DNA of 64,000 nucleotides from Rhizobium sp. BT04. Its GTDB lineage: Bacteria; Pseudomonadota; Alphaproteobacteria; Rhizobiales; Rhizobiaceae. Below the pieces are notes generated by a model. That model did no database searches and had not been told where the DNA came from. It saw only the letters and a list, made by a program, of their open reading frames with translations. Shown here piece by piece: positions 8,037 to 18,196 of this stretch (positions are counted from its first letter, which is position 1; the number at the start of each line of letters is the position of its first letter). The DNA lies in contig NZ_CP125652.1 of assembly GCF_030053135.1 (NCBI RefSeq), positions 2,266,001 through 2,330,000 of the forward strand, written 5' to 3'. The translations under genes were made by a program, and so were the position numbers.

Positions 8037-9101
8037 TCACTGCGCCCGCAGGACCTCGTTCCAGTGCGCAATCAGCCGTGCCCGTTTAACCTGGTCGAGA
8101 TAGACCATCAGCCCGGGGCTGACCGGCACCGGCCGAAGTTGGGCGCCGAGCAGTTCCTGCAGCGTATTGGCGGTATTTTCCCCCGCCACCTCGGGACTGA
8201 CGGCCGGGATCTGCAGCTCGCGCGCCATGATCGTCTGCCCTTCCCTCGACATGAAGAAGGCGAGATAACGCCGCCCGAGTTCCGGCTCGGCGGCCGCCTG
8301 CGGCACCAGGCCGATCCGCGACATCACCACCGTATAATCCTTCGGCAGCACGATGCCGACATCCGGATAGCGTGAGGCCCAGTCGGCCGCATAGGAGCCG
8401 AGAATATTGTAGCCGAGCACGAAGCGCCCGTCGGCAACACGCTCGAGGATCGCCGAACTCGTCGAATAGAGCTTGACGCCGGCAGCCCCCATCGCCCCGA
8501 TCACCGACCAGATGTCGCCGAATTGCTCCTGGTCACGCGCCATGAACAGAAAGCCGACCCCGGAGCGCTCGATATCGTAGGTGCTGATCCGGCCATAAAC
8601 CGCATTGCCCTTGCGTTTCAGATAGTCGACGAATTCCGCCCGCGAACGCGGCACCGGCTCATGCGCAAAGCTCGGCTTGTGATAGACGAACACCGCCGGC
8701 TCGAAGGTCAGCGCATAGGCGGTGTTGCGCCAGTTCGCCCATTTCGGCCATGCCGCACTCATCGGCAGATTGCTGACCTGCGCATACCCATCGTTGGACA
8801 GCTTCACCTGCAGATCCATCGCCGAGGAAAAGGCGAAATCCGCCGTCTTGTTGCCGGCATCCGTCTCCTTGACGATCCGGTCGTAGATATCGCCAGTCAG
8901 CATGTCTTCGTATTTGACCGCAACGTCGGGATTGGCCTCCTGGAAACCCCGGATCATCGGCTGCGCCAACGGTTCGTCAAGCGAGGAATAAACCGTCAGC
9001 ACCGCCGCATCGGCATTGCCCGACTTTGCCGGATAAAAGGTCTGATCGGCGAGCGCAAAGCCCGGCCAGAACGCCAGCAGCAAGATGAAAACTCTCCTCA
9101 T
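8037..9101 (-). CDS. Periplasmic ABC-type solute-binding protein, orphan
   Basis: The 354-residue protein begins with a signal peptide (MRRVFILLLAFWPGFALA). The mature part opens with LTVYSSLDEPLAQPMIRGFQ, which resembles Fe(III)/thiamine-type type-II binding proteins (the YSS start of FbpA-like proteins). No permease or ATPase gene is next to it. In several alphaproteobacteria such proteins accompany TctDE-type two-component systems, and one occurs at 12665-14721, so it may act as a periplasmic sensor subunit. That is inference. ATG 9101 starts the signal peptide; an in-frame start at 9122 is less likely. A repeat element begins 43 bp upstream. Confidence 0.75.
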   Translation of the reverse strand: MRRVFILLLAFWPGFALADQTFYPAKSGNADAAVLTVYSSLDEPLAQPMIRGFQEANPDVAVKYEDMLTGDIYDRIVKETDAGNKTADFAFSSAMDLQVKLSNDGYAQVSNLPMSAAWPKWANWRNTAYALTFEPAVFVYHKPSFAHEPVPRSRAEFVDYLKRKGNAVYGRISTYDIERSGVGFLFMARDQEQFGDIWSVIGAMGAAGVKLYSTSSAILERVADGRFVLGYNILGSYAADWASRYPDVGIVLPKDYTVVMSRIGLVPQAAAEPELGRRYLAFFMSREGQTIMARELQIPAVSPEVAGENTANTLQELLGAQLRPVPVSPGLMVYLDQVKRARLIAHWNEVLRAQ

Positions 9102-9143
9102 GTCGCAACAATGCCTGAGCATGCCGGGAGGAGCAACCGGATC

Positions 9144-9416
9144 TAGAGCCTTTCCGGGTTAGATTGCGGCATTCTGCCGGAGCAGGTTTTCGTCAGGGCA
9201 GAGGCGATTGGCGAAGGGCATACCCCCAGGTACGTCCGAGCCGATCGCCTTTGATCCTGGCGGAAAGATGCCCGGCCCTTCGGGTTGGCTGAAACGGGCC
9301 GCCTGCTCGACCGGCCGGCTTGGCCGTAGAGCTGGGCTACGACACGCGCCGGCCGGTCGACCATCCGACTCCGTTTGAGCCAACAGAATGCTGCAATCTA
9401 ACCCGGAAAGGCTCTA
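9144..9416. repeat. Inverted-repeat intergenic mosaic element
   Basis: A 273-bp segment is bounded by perfect 24-bp inverted repeats at 9144-9167 and 9393-9416 (outer end TAGAGCCTTTCCGGGTT). The homology continues inward with mismatches for about 10 more bp. Inside is a second palindrome, TCGACCGGCCGG (9307-9318) with its complement at 9349-9360, enclosing a CGTAG/CTACG stem. It has no coding capacity for a transposase. The architecture recalls the palindromic intergenic mosaic elements (RIMEs) described in Rhizobium, but membership cannot be shown here. Its right end supplies the stop codon of the neighbouring gene. Confidence 0.8.
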
Positions 9417-10283
9417 GGCAATGACCCACTCCATCAGCGCATTTTGCGCATGGAGCAGAAAGGCCTTGGCGGCGCGGCTTTGGCAGCACGGATGCTCCAT
9501 CGCTTCGGCCGTCACCTCCTCGCCGCGCCTGACCGGCGGGCATGGCAGGAAGATCGCATCCTCCGACAAACGATCGAGCACATCGGCGCCGATCCGGTAG
9601 CTGGCAAGCGCCTCCGAGGCGGCATCGCCCGGCCATGAATCGGTGATGACGATGTCGGCATCCAGTAACTCGCCCATATCGGTGCTCACGCGAAAACGCC
9701 TGTTGCGCAGCGCGGCATCACTGATATGCCAGCGTTCGGGAAAGACTTGCACCACCTCGATCGGCAATGCGATCGACGCTTCGACCCAGGAGCGCAGGAT
9801 ATTTGCGTCCGCCGCCACGCCAACGACCTTCAACCTGTCGATCGAGCCCCGCCGGCTGTTGATATAGGCAAGGTCGCCGAGCGTCTCGCAAGGGTGGTTG
9901 GAGCGTGTGCGCGCATTGATGACAGGCACCGGCGAGGCTGCCGCCACTGCCTTCAATGTCGCAAGCTCTTTCGTGCGGATCACCAGCATGTCGAACCAGT
10001 TGCCGAGATAACCCGCAAGATCACCGGTCTCCTCCCTGACATTGAAGCCGATCGGCACATGCGCGCAGATACCGCCCATCGCCTGGATGCCGAGATCGAA
10101 GGCGCTCGTATTGCGCCAGCCACCATCGTCGGCAATCAGCGCGACGCGTTTGCCCGCAAGGCTCTGCGGCATGGCGCGCTCAGCCCAGGCTTTGGCAAGC
10201 TCGCCGGCACGCGCGACAATCGATCGAAGCCCGGCCTCCGAAATATCGTGAAACTCCAGAAAATTGCGGGCCGAACCGGTCAT
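9414..10283 (-). CDS. Ornithine/aspartate carbamoyltransferase-like protein with altered phosphate-binding motif
   Basis: The 289-residue product (MTGSARNFLEFHDISEAGLR) aligns along its length with the ornithine carbamoyltransferase pattern: NFLEFHDIS at the start, HPCETLGDLAYI in the middle (OTC: HPTQxLxDL), DIVITDSW, and FLPCPPVRRGEEVT (OTC: FMHCLPAHRGEEVT). The carbamoyl-phosphate-binding STRTR motif is replaced by DDGGWRNTSAF, so normal OTC activity is doubtful. It may use another substrate or be non-catalytic. The TAG stop lies in the terminal bases of the repeat element at 9144-9416. ATG 10283 is the family-like start; the frame is open to 10415. Confidence 0.7.
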   Translation of the reverse strand: MTGSARNFLEFHDISEAGLRSIVARAGELAKAWAERAMPQSLAGKRVALIADDGGWRNTSAFDLGIQAMGGICAHVPIGFNVREETGDLAGYLGNWFDMLVIRTKELATLKAVAAASPVPVINARTRSNHPCETLGDLAYINSRRGSIDRLKVVGVAADANILRSWVEASIALPIEVVQVFPERWHISDAALRNRRFRVSTDMGELLDADIVITDSWPGDAASEALASYRIGADVLDRLSEDAIFLPCPPVRRGEEVTAEAMEHPCCQSRAAKAFLLHAQNALMEWVIA

Positions 10284-10699
10284 CCAAAATCTCCATGGCG
10301 CATGAACGTCGCCACAATAACCGGCGCCGGCCTGACAGCAACCGCGAATCACCTCCATACGGTGCTGCATATCCCTCACGATCGTCTTCCAAGCGATGCA
10401 TTGGGTCCGGTTCACGCCCCAACCGATCGACAGCTACTTCTCTAATGCCGATCTTGAAGCATCTCCCGAAGAAATATCCCTTCTCTTTCTCCGATTAGAA
10501 TCGTCCTTTCATCACAAAGGATTAGCGCTGAAGGCCATCCTTCACCCATTCAGAGTATTGATGAAGATCGGCGACGATATATGGTCGCGCTGCCGTGTCA
10601 AAACGTCGAATCCTCCAGAATTTCTATTCAGGGGGCGACTCTACGCGACAAAAACTCTATAAAAAGCTGGACTAAACTGGGAAGATCCTGGGAGGGGTC
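10284..10699. other. Divergent intergenic region
   Basis: A 416-bp region between the leftward carbamoyltransferase-like gene and the rightward cyclase gene; it is more A/T-rich than its neighbours after about 10430. It holds a TCCTTT-N6-AAAGGA inverted repeat (10504-10521) and a possible promoter for the cyclase (GGCGAC at 10634-10639, 17 bp, CTATAA at 10657-10662). Short open frames across it look like chance. Confidence 0.5.
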
Positions 10700-12568
10700 A
10701 TGGAACGACGACTGAGCGCTATTCTTGCTGCGGATGTCGTCGGCTACAGCCGACTGATGGGCATCGATGAGTCAGGCACGCTGCAGGCTCTGAACCGCCA
10801 TCGCTGCGAGCTGGTCGACATTCGTATCTCGGATTACAAGGGCCGGATCGTCAAACTCACCGGCGACGGCATACTTGCCGAATTCCAGAGTGTGGTGAAC
10901 GCGGTCGCCTGCGCCGCCGAAATCCAGCGCAGCATGGCGGCCCGCAACGAGAGCGTGCCCAAGGACGAGCGCGTCGAATTCCGCATCGGCATCAATCTCG
11001 GCGACGTCGTGGTCGAGAATGGCGACATATTCGGCGATGGTGTCAATCTCGCCGCCAGACTCGAGCGTATCGCAGCGCCCGGCGGCATCGCCGTGTCCGC
11101 CTCGGTGCGCGATCAGGTCGGCTCGCGCCTCAATCTCGGCTTCGAATTCATCGGCGAACATACGTTGAAGAACATCCGGCAGCCGGTACAGGTCTATACC
11201 GTCACCCTGGCGCCGCCCTCCTCAGCCAGGTTGGTCGCACAGAACCGCAATACCTGCTTCATCGCGGTGCTGCCCTTCACCAATATGAGCGGCGATGCCG
11301 ACCAGGATTATTTCTCCGACGGCATTACCGAAGACATCATCACCGATCTCTCCAAGATCTCCAGCCTGCACGTTGTGCCGCGCAACACCATCTTCACCTA
11401 TAAGGGCATATCGGTGAAGGTGAAACGGCTCGCCCAGGAACTTGGTGTGCGCTACGTGCTCGAGGGAAGTGTGCGCATCTTCGGCAATCGCGTGCGCATT
11501 TCCGGCCAGCTGATCGACACCGCCAACGGCGACCATCTCTGGGCCGAGCGCTACGACCGCGACCTCACGGACATCTTCGCCATCCAGGACGAGATCACCC
11601 ATGCGATCGTCGGCCAGTTGAAGGTGCGTCTGCTGCCGGAAGAAAAGAAGGCGATCGCCACTGAGCCGACCGCCAATGTCGAGGCCTATACCTATTATCT
11701 CCGGGGCCGCCAGCTCTCCCACACCTGGACAAAATCCTATCTGCAGCTCGCCAGGCGCATGTTCTGCAAGGCGGTGGAGCTCGATCCGGATTATGCCCGC
11801 GCCTATGCCGGTATTGCAGATTGCGACGCGGCGATCCGCGATTGGGCCCCTGACGACGTGCCGCTGCGGCGCATCCTCGACATGAGCGCCCGCGCGCTCG
11901 CGCTTGATCCCGACCTTCCCGAGGCCCACGCCTCTCATGGTCTCGCCCTGCATCAGAGCGGCTTTGACGACAGGGCGGCGGCGGCCTTCGAACGTGCCTT
12001 GGCGCTCGACCCGAACCTCTTCGAGGCGAATTTCCATTATGCCCGGTTCTTCTTCATGCACGGCAACTTTGCCGAATCGGTTCAATATTTCACCCGCGCC
12101 GCCGAGATCCGCCCCGACGATTACGTCTCGCCGATCCATCTGATGTCTGCCTATCGCTCGCTCGGCCGTCTGCTGGATACGGAAAACTGGGCGCGCCTCG
12201 GCCTGCTGCGCGCCGAACGCGCGCTGAACCTCAATCCGGAAAATTCCGGCCCCGCCCATCGCGGCGCGCTGGCGCTTGCCCATATGGGCGATGTGACGAG
12301 AGCACGCCATTGGGCCGCCCGTGCGATCGCCATCGATCCCGACGACATCGTCGCGCAGTATAATCTCGCCTGTGTCTATTCCGTCCTCGGCGATGTCGAT
12401 GAGGCGATCGATCTCTTGCAGAAGCTGCTGCCGAACAGCTCCGTCTACCATATCAAATGGTTCAATAACGATTCCGATCTCGACAATATCCGCGACGATC
12501 CCCGCTTCCAGCAACTCCTCACCGCCGCAATGACGCAGCGTGAACGGGTCGAAAGGACCGGCAGCTAA
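10700..12568 (+). CDS. Class III adenylate cyclase with TolB-like and TPR regions
   Basis: The 622-residue soluble protein has three parts. A catalytic domain lies at about 1-170 with both metal aspartates (Asp12 in AADVVGYSRLM and Asp56 in KLTGDGILAEF) and the late NLAARLE motif. A middle domain at about 188-310 has IAVLPFTNMSGDADQDYFSDG and LEGSVRIFGNRVRISGQLID, the TolB/FlgO-like module often joined to such cyclases. TPR-like repeats fill about 330-600. It should make cAMP in the cytoplasm in response to protein partners. An excellent GGGAGGGG site precedes ATG 10700. Many paralogues of this architecture exist in rhizobia. Confidence 0.9.
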   Translation: MERRLSAILAADVVGYSRLMGIDESGTLQALNRHRCELVDIRISDYKGRIVKLTGDGILAEFQSVVNAVACAAEIQRSMAARNESVPKDERVEFRIGINLGDVVVENGDIFGDGVNLAARLERIAAPGGIAVSASVRDQVGSRLNLGFEFIGEHTLKNIRQPVQVYTVTLAPPSSARLVAQNRNTCFIAVLPFTNMSGDADQDYFSDGITEDIITDLSKISSLHVVPRNTIFTYKGISVKVKRLAQELGVRYVLEGSVRIFGNRVRISGQLIDTANGDHLWAERYDRDLTDIFAIQDEITHAIVGQLKVRLLPEEKKAIATEPTANVEAYTYYLRGRQLSHTWTKSYLQLARRMFCKAVELDPDYARAYAGIADCDAAIRDWAPDDVPLRRILDMSARALALDPDLPEAHASHGLALHQSGFDDRAAAAFERALALDPNLFEANFHYARFFFMHGNFAESVQYFTRAAEIRPDDYVSPIHLMSAYRSLGRLLDTENWARLGLLRAERALNLNPENSGPAHRGALALAHMGDVTRARHWAARAIAIDPDDIVAQYNLACVYSVLGDVDEAIDLLQKLLPNSSVYHIKWFNNDSDLDNIRDDPRFQQLLTAAMTQRERVERTGS

Positions 12569-12664
12569 AGCGCCTTTTCACGGCGCCGTTCACCCATTCC
12601 GGAAAATCGCTGTGACATCAGATCGGCACCTCTGTAAGCTCGCTGAAAAACAGGGGAACCATCC

Positions 12665-13342
12665 GTGCGTATTCTGCTCACCGAAGACAATATCGCGCTG
12701 GCCGACGGCCTGTCGGCGATCTTGCGCGGTACGGGCCATGCCGTCGATGTCGTCCATGACGGCGCATCCGCCAATGCGGTCATCGCCGCGGAAAATTTCG
12801 ATCTTGTCATTCTCGACCTCAACCTGCCCGAGATGGACGGGCTCGACGTACTGCGCGCCATGCGCGCCCGGCAGAACCAGGCAGCCGTCCTCATCCTGAC
12901 GGCACGCGGCACGCCGGAAGAACGGGTGAAAGGTCTCGATCTCGGCGCCGACGATTATCTGATCAAACCCTTCGACATCGCCGAATTCGAGGCCCGCGTG
13001 CGCGTGCTTCTGCGCCGCCAGGCCGGGCTGCGTTCGGCGACCGTCGGCTTCGGCGGCATCTCCTTCGACCTCAACTCCCGCACCTTTTCATCAGGCGCGA
13101 CACCCCTCGATATTCCCGCCCGCGAGCTTGGGTTGCTCGAAATCCTGTTCATGCGGGCCGGCAAGGTCGTCGCCAAGGAAGCGATCATCCAGTCGCTGAC
13201 GGCCTTCGACGACGACATTTCAGCCAATGCCATCGAGCAATATGTCAGCCGCCTGAGGAAACGCCTCTCGCCGCACGGCCTGACGGTCAAGACCGCCCGC
13301 GGCATCGGCTATTATCTCGACAAGCTGCCCGAGGCCTCATGA
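12665..13342 (+). CDS. OmpR-family response regulator, TctD-like
   Basis: The 225-residue protein has a receiver domain (acidic pocket TEDN, phospho-acceptor Asp51 in VILDLNLPEMDG, Thr in LTARG, Lys in LIKPFD) and a C-terminal winged helix (about 130-222, ending TVKTARGIGYYLDKL). Together with the kinase it overlaps it matches the TctD/TctE class that controls carboxylate uptake. GTG 12665 is the start, with a CAGGGGAAC site upstream. The ATGA overlap with the next gene shows coupling. Regulation of tctCBA at 4.7-7.8 kb is plausible but inferred. Confidence 0.88.
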   Translation: MRILLTEDNIALADGLSAILRGTGHAVDVVHDGASANAVIAAENFDLVILDLNLPEMDGLDVLRAMRARQNQAAVLILTARGTPEERVKGLDLGADDYLIKPFDIAEFEARVRVLLRRQAGLRSATVGFGGISFDLNSRTFSSGATPLDIPARELGLLEILFMRAGKVVAKEAIIQSLTAFDDDISANAIEQYVSRLRKRLSPHGLTVKTARGIGYYLDKLPEAS

Positions 13343-14721
13343 AAGCCGCCTATTCCCTCAGGCGCCGGCTGCTCTTCTGGCTGCTCGTCTCCACCGCCGT
13401 GATCGGCACGCTGGCGCTCGCAGACACCTATCGCGAGGCCGTCCAGACCTCGAACATCGTCTCCGACCGCGTGCTTGCCGGCTCCGCGCTGGCGATCGCC
13501 GAACGCGTCGTCGTCGCCGAGGACGGCACTTTGCAGGTCGACATTCCCTATGTCGCGCTTGAAATGCTGACCTCGGCCGCCCAGGACCGCGTCTTCTACC
13601 GCGTCGACGGGCCGCCGGGCCAATTCATCACCGGCTACCAGTCGCTGCCGGTCCTGAAAAAGACGCCCCCCAATGCCGCCGCCTTCGCCGACGACACCTT
13701 CCGCGGCGAGCCGATCCGCGTCGCCACCCTCGAACGCTCCGCCTCGACAGGCATCCGCTCCGTGCCCTTCGTGGTGACAGTCGCCGAAACCACCATCGCC
13801 CGCCGCCAGCTGGCGCGGGCGATCCTCATTCGCTCGGCGCTGCGTCTCGCCTTCATGATCGCGGGTGCGGCCGTCATCGTCTGGATCTCGGTCACGGTCG
13901 CTCTGCGCCCGCTCTATAAGCTCGGCGACGCCATCGGCGAACGCAGCCCCGATGACCTGCATCCGATCGAAGAGATCGTGCCGAGCGAGGTCGAGCCGCT
14001 TGTGGATACAGTGAATTCCTTCATGGTCCGCCTGCAATCGGCGCTCGATGCGCTGCGCCATTTCACCGGCAATGCCAGCCATCAGCTGCGCACGCCGCTG
14101 GCGATCATCCGCACCCAGCTTGCCCTCTCCGCCCGCGCCGGCTCGCTTGACGAGGCGCAGGCGGCAGCGCTGAAGGGCGACCAGGCCGTGGCGCATGCCG
14201 AGCGCATCCTCGCCCAGCTGCTGCTGATGGCAAAGATCGACGCTGCCACCGCCAAGGAAGCGCTGACCGCGTCTGCCATCGATCTCACCGCCATCGCCCA
14301 GGAAATCACCGGTGAGCAGATCCCGACGGCTGCCGTCGCCGGCATTGATCTCGGCTTCGAGGGCGAGAGCCCGGCGATGATCCGCGCCGAGCCGCTGCTG
14401 ATCGGCGAAATGCTGCGCAACCTTGCCGGAAATGCCATCGCCTATGCCGGCGAGGGGGCCGAGGTCACCGTCCGCATCATCGCAGCATCAGAGACGATCC
14501 GCCTCGAAGTCGAGGACAACGGCCCCGGCATACCACGCAACAAGCTGGAGGCGGTGCGGGGGCGTTTTTCGCGCGGCAACGAAACAGGTGCGCCCGGCGC
14601 CGGCCTCGGCCTGCCGATCGTCGAAGAAATCGCCAATCTGTTCAATGCCGACCTGACGCTGGAGCCGGGGCCGAACGGCAAGGGCCTGAAGGCGGCCGTC
14701 ACTTTCGCCAAGTCGGCGTAA
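13339..14721 (+). CDS. Membrane sensor histidine kinase, TctE-like
   Basis: The 460-residue protein has a first membrane helix at about 11-28, a periplasmic sensor region to about 165 with the family phrases DRVFYRVDGPPGQFITGYQS and PFVVTVAETT, and a second helix at about 170-190. A HisKA domain follows with His248 in GNASHQLRTPLAIIR, then an ATPase domain (NLAGNAIAYAG, DNGPGIP, GAGLGLPIV). The sensor fits the 2CSK_N domain of TctE-type kinases. It overlaps the regulator gene by 4 bp and should phosphorylate it. Confidence 0.9.
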   Translation: MKAAYSLRRRLLFWLLVSTAVIGTLALADTYREAVQTSNIVSDRVLAGSALAIAERVVVAEDGTLQVDIPYVALEMLTSAAQDRVFYRVDGPPGQFITGYQSLPVLKKTPPNAAAFADDTFRGEPIRVATLERSASTGIRSVPFVVTVAETTIARRQLARAILIRSALRLAFMIAGAAVIVWISVTVALRPLYKLGDAIGERSPDDLHPIEEIVPSEVEPLVDTVNSFMVRLQSALDALRHFTGNASHQLRTPLAIIRTQLALSARAGSLDEAQAAALKGDQAVAHAERILAQLLLMAKIDAATAKEALTASAIDLTAIAQEITGEQIPTAAVAGIDLGFEGESPAMIRAEPLLIGEMLRNLAGNAIAYAGEGAEVTVRIIAASETIRLEVEDNGPGIPRNKLEAVRGRFSRGNETGAPGAGLGLPIVEEIANLFNADLTLEPGPNGKGLKAAVTFAKSA

Positions 14722-14818
14722 AAGCTTCAACCCTCCTTGCTTTCTCTCGCTGCATTGCACACACTGATTTTGGGAACAGCAAGCCGCACGACGATGCGCG
14801 CCGGATAAAAAGAGAAAT

Positions 14819-17800
14819 ATGTCGATCAAAGCCAGCATCTATCATCTGACCCACTACACTTATGACAAGCCGGTCCGCCTCGGTCCCCAGATCATCCGGC
14901 TGAAACCGGCCTCGCATTCGAAGACACGGGTGCTCAGCCACTCGCTGAAGGTCACGCCCTCCAACCATTTCGTCAACCTGCAGCAAGACCCTTACGGCAA
15001 TTACCTCGCCCGCTACGTCTTTCCGGATCCGGTGACGGAGTTCAAGATCGAAGTCGATCTCGTCGCCGACATGACGGTCTATAATCCCTTCGACTTCTTC
15101 GTCGAGGAAGAGGCGACCAAGTGGCCGTTCGGATACCCTGAAACGATCCAGGAGGATCTGTCGATCTACATGACGCCGGAGCCGGCCGGTCCGCGCTTGA
15201 AGGCGCTGCTTCCGACGCTCGACTGGTCGCCCGGCCAGCCGACGGTCGATATGGTCGTCGGCCTCAATGCCCGCCTGCAGCGGCAGATCGGCTACGTCAT
15301 CCGCCTGGAAACCGGCGTGCAGACACCGGAGGAAACCCTGGAAAGCGCCAAGGGCTCCTGCCGCGACACCAGCTGGCTGCTCGTCCAGATCCTTCGTCAT
15401 CTCGGCCTGGCCGCCCGCTTCGTCTCCGGCTATCTCATCCAGCTGACGCCTGATCTGAAGGCGCTCGACGGCCCCTCCGGCACCGAAGTCGATTTCACCG
15501 ACCTGCATGCCTGGGCGGAGGTCTATCTGCCCGGCGCCGGCTGGGTCGGCCTCGATCCGACCTCGGGCCTCTTGACCGGCGAAAGCCATATCCCGCTGGC
15601 CGCCACGCCGCATTACCGCAACGCCGCGCCGATCTCCGGCGGCTATTTCGGCGAGGCCGAAACCGAATTCGCCTTCGACATGAAGGTCTCGCGCGTCGCC
15701 GAACATCCGCGCATCACCAAGCCCTTCTCCGATGAAAGTTGGGACGAACTCAACGAACTCGGCGAGAAGGTCGATCGCGTCCTCGAAGCCGAGGACGTGC
15801 ATCTGACGATGGGCGGCGAGCCGACCTTCGTTTCGATCGACGATTTCCAGTCCGAGGAATGGAACACCGCCGCCGTCGGCCCGACCAAGCGCGAAAAGGC
15901 AGACAGCCTGATCCGCCGGCTGCAGGAACGCTTCGCCCCCGGCGGCTTCCTGCATTACGGCCAGGGCAAATGGTATCCGGGTGAAAGCCTGCCGCGCTGG
16001 ACCTTCTCGCTCTACTGGCGCCGCGACGGCAAACCCATCTGGCAGAACCTTGATCTGGTGGCCGCCGAAGGCAAGGATACCGGCGTTGCGGCCGAGGATG
16101 CCGAGAAGCTCCTGACGGCGATCGCAAAAGAGCTGGCAATCAAGCCTGAGATGGTGCAGCCGGCCTATGAGGATACTGCCGACTGGATCATCAAAGAGGG
16201 CAATCTTCCCGAAAACGTCGATCCGTCGAATTCGAAACTGAAGGATCCCGAGGAACGCAACCGCATCGCCCGCGTTTTCGATCGCGGTCTCACCGTCCCC
16301 ACGGGTTACATCCTTCCGGTCCAGGCATGGAACGCCAAGGCGGCTGAAGCCCGGGTCTGGGTCAGCGAGAAATGGCGCACCCGCCGCGGCAAGATCTTCC
16401 TCGTTCCGGGTGACAGCCCGATCGGTTACCGCCTGCCGCTCGGCACGCTGCCCTATGTCCCCCCGGCACGTTACCCCTATATCCACCCCGCCGATCCGAC
16501 CATCCCGCGTCAACCGCTGCCCGATGTCTTCGTACCGGCCGGCCGCGCCATGCCGGAAGCCTCCTTCCACGCCGACGAGAACCATCGCGGCCGAATCGAA
16601 CAGACGCTCGGCGACATCGGCGGCGCCGTGCGCACCGCCATGTCGGTCGAGCCGCGCGACGGCAGGCTCTGCGTCTTCATGCCGCCGGTCGAGCGCATCG
16701 AGGATTATCTCGAGCTGATCGCCGCCGCCGAAAACGCCGCCGCCGAGCTCAAGCTTGCCGTCCACATCGAAGGTTACCCGCCGCCGCAGGACGAACGCAT
16801 CAACGTCATCCGCGTCGCCCCGGATCCCGGCGTCATCGAGGTCAACATCCATCCGGCCTCGAACTGGAAGGAATGCGTCGACATCACCACGGCGATCTAC
16901 GAGGAGGCGCGCGCCACCCGGCTCGGGGCCGACAAATTCATGATCGACGGCCGCCACACCGGCACCGGCGGCGGCAACCATGTCGTCGTCGGCAGCGCCA
17001 ATCCGAACAACAGCCCCTTCCTGCGCCGTCCCGATCTCCTGAAGAGCACCGTCCTCCACTGGCAGCGCCACCCCTCGCTCTCCTACCTCTTCTCCGGCAT
17101 GTTCATCGGCCCGACCAGCCAGGCGCCGCGCATCGACGAGGCTCGTCACGACAGCTTGTACGAGCTGGAGATCGCCATGGCGCAGATCGCTGCCCCCGGC
17201 CGCGGCCAGCAACCGCTGCCCTGGCTCGTCGACCGCCTGTTCCGCAATCTGTTGACCGATGTCACCGGCAATACCCACCGCGCCGAGATCTGCATCGACA
17301 AGCTGTTCTCGCCCGACGGCCCGACCGGACGGCTCGGTCTGATCGAGTTTCGCGGCTTCGAAATGCCGCCGAACGCGCGGATGTCGCTTGCCCAGCAATT
17401 GCTGGTGCGTGCGCTGATTGCCCGCTTCTGGATCAACCCGGTCGACGGCAAATTCGTCCGCTGGGGCACGACCCTGCACGACCGTTTCATGCTGCCGCAT
17501 TTCGTCTGGGCCGATTTCCTCGACGTGCTTGCCGACCTCCGCGAAAGCGGCTTCGATCTCAGCCCGGAATGGTTCAAGGCCCAGCTCGAATTCCGCTTCC
17601 CCTTCTGCGGCGAGGTCGAATACGAGGGCTCGAAGCTCGAATTGCGCCAGGCGCTGGAGCCTTGGCATGTCATGGGCGAGGAAGGCGCGCCGGGCGGCAC
17701 GGTGCGCTACGTCGACAGCTCCGTCGAGCGCCTTCAGGTCCGGCTCGAAACCAGCAATACGGCGCGCTACACCGTCACCTGCAATGGCCGCATGCTGCCG

Positions 17801-18145
17801 CTGACGCCGACCGGCACGTCGGGTGTGTCGGTCGCCGGCGTCCGTTACAAGGCATGGCAGCCGGCCTCCGGCCTGCATCCCGTCCTGCCGATCAACACAC
17901 CTTTGACTTTTGACATTTATGATACATGGTCGAAGCGTTCGATCGGCGGCTGCATCTATCATGTTGCCCATCCGGGCGGCCGGACCTATGACACCTTCCC
18001 GGTCAACGGCAACGAGGCGGAAGCAAGGCGGCTCGCCCGCTTCGAGCCGTGGGGACATACGGCAGGCGGGTATATCCCGCGCGCCGAAACGGGTTCGCTT
18101 GAATTCCCGCTGACGCTGGATCTGCGGCGGCCCGCCGGAATTTAA
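14819..18145 (+). CDS. Transglutaminase-like protease fused to DUF2126 putative amidoligase
   Basis: The 1108-residue cytosolic protein has three parts. Residues about 1-90 form the bacterial transglutaminase N-terminal beta domain. The core at about 160-260 has a complete Cys-His-Asp triad: Cys181 ([10 protein letters not shown]), His230 ([12 protein letters not shown]) and Asp246 (GLDPTSGL). Residues about 330-1100 are the DUF2126 region, which Pfam labels a putative amidoligase; [11 protein letters not shown] opens it and [17 protein letters not shown] is its Gly-rich signature. Such fusions co-occur with ATP-grasp/alpha-E proteins in predicted peptide-forming and peptide-cleaving systems. 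The next gene follows after 51 bp. No signal peptide is visible. Confidence 0.88.
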   Translation: MSIKASIYHLTHYTYDKPVRLGPQIIRLKPASHSKTRVLSHSLKVTPSNHFVNLQQDPYGNYLARYVFPDPVTEFKIEVDLVADMTVYNPFDFFVEEEATKWPFGYPETIQEDLSIYMTPEPAGPRLKALLPTLDWSPGQPTVDMVVGLNARLQRQIGYVIRLETGVQTPEETLESAKGSCRDTSWLLVQILRHLGLAARFVSGYLIQLTPDLKALDGPSGTEVDFTDLHAWAEVYLPGAGWVGLDPTSGLLTGESHIPLAATPHYRNAAPISGGYFGEAETEFAFDMKVSRVAEHPRITKPFSDESWDELNELGEKVDRVLEAEDVHLTMGGEPTFVSIDDFQSEEWNTAAVGPTKREKADSLIRRLQERFAPGGFLHYGQGKWYPGESLPRWTFSLYWRRDGKPIWQNLDLVAAEGKDTGVAAEDAEKLLTAIAKELAIKPEMVQPAYEDTADWIIKEGNLPENVDPSNSKLKDPEERNRIARVFDRGLTVPTGYILPVQAWNAKAAEARVWVSEKWRTRRGKIFLVPGDSPIGYRLPLGTLPYVPPARYPYIHPADPTIPRQPLPDVFVPAGRAMPEASFHADENHRGRIEQTLGDIGGAVRTAMSVEPRDGRLCVFMPPVERIEDYLELIAAAENAAAELKLAVHIEGYPPPQDERINVIRVAPDPGVIEVNIHPASNWKECVDITTAIYEEARATRLGADKFMIDGRHTGTGGGNHVVVGSANPNNSPFLRRPDLLKSTVLHWQRHPSLSYLFSGMFIGPTSQAPRIDEARHDSLYELEIAMAQIAAPGRGQQPLPWLVDRLFRNLLTDVTGNTHRAEICIDKLFSPDGPTGRLGLIEFRGFEMPPNARMSLAQQLLVRALIARFWINPVDGKFVRWGTTLHDRFMLPHFVWADFLDVLADLRESGFDLSPEWFKAQLEFRFPFCGEVEYEGSKLELRQALEPWHVMGEEGAPGGTVRYVDSSVERLQVRLETSNTARYTVTCNGRMLPLTPTGTSGVSVAGVRYKAWQPASGLHPVLPINTPLTFDIYDTWSKRSIGGCIYHVAHPGGRTYDTFPVNGNEAEARRLARFEPWGHTAGGYIPRAETGSLEFPLTLDLRRPAGI

Positions 18146-18196
18146 GGCCTCGGGTGAGGCTGAGGTTAAGGCCGGGGGTTTAAGGCTTGGGTTTTG

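Noticed and set aside
10396..10662. Rightward 88-codon frame in the divergent region
   Set aside because: No ribosome binding site, composition unlike neighbours, and it covers the likely promoter of the cyclase gene.
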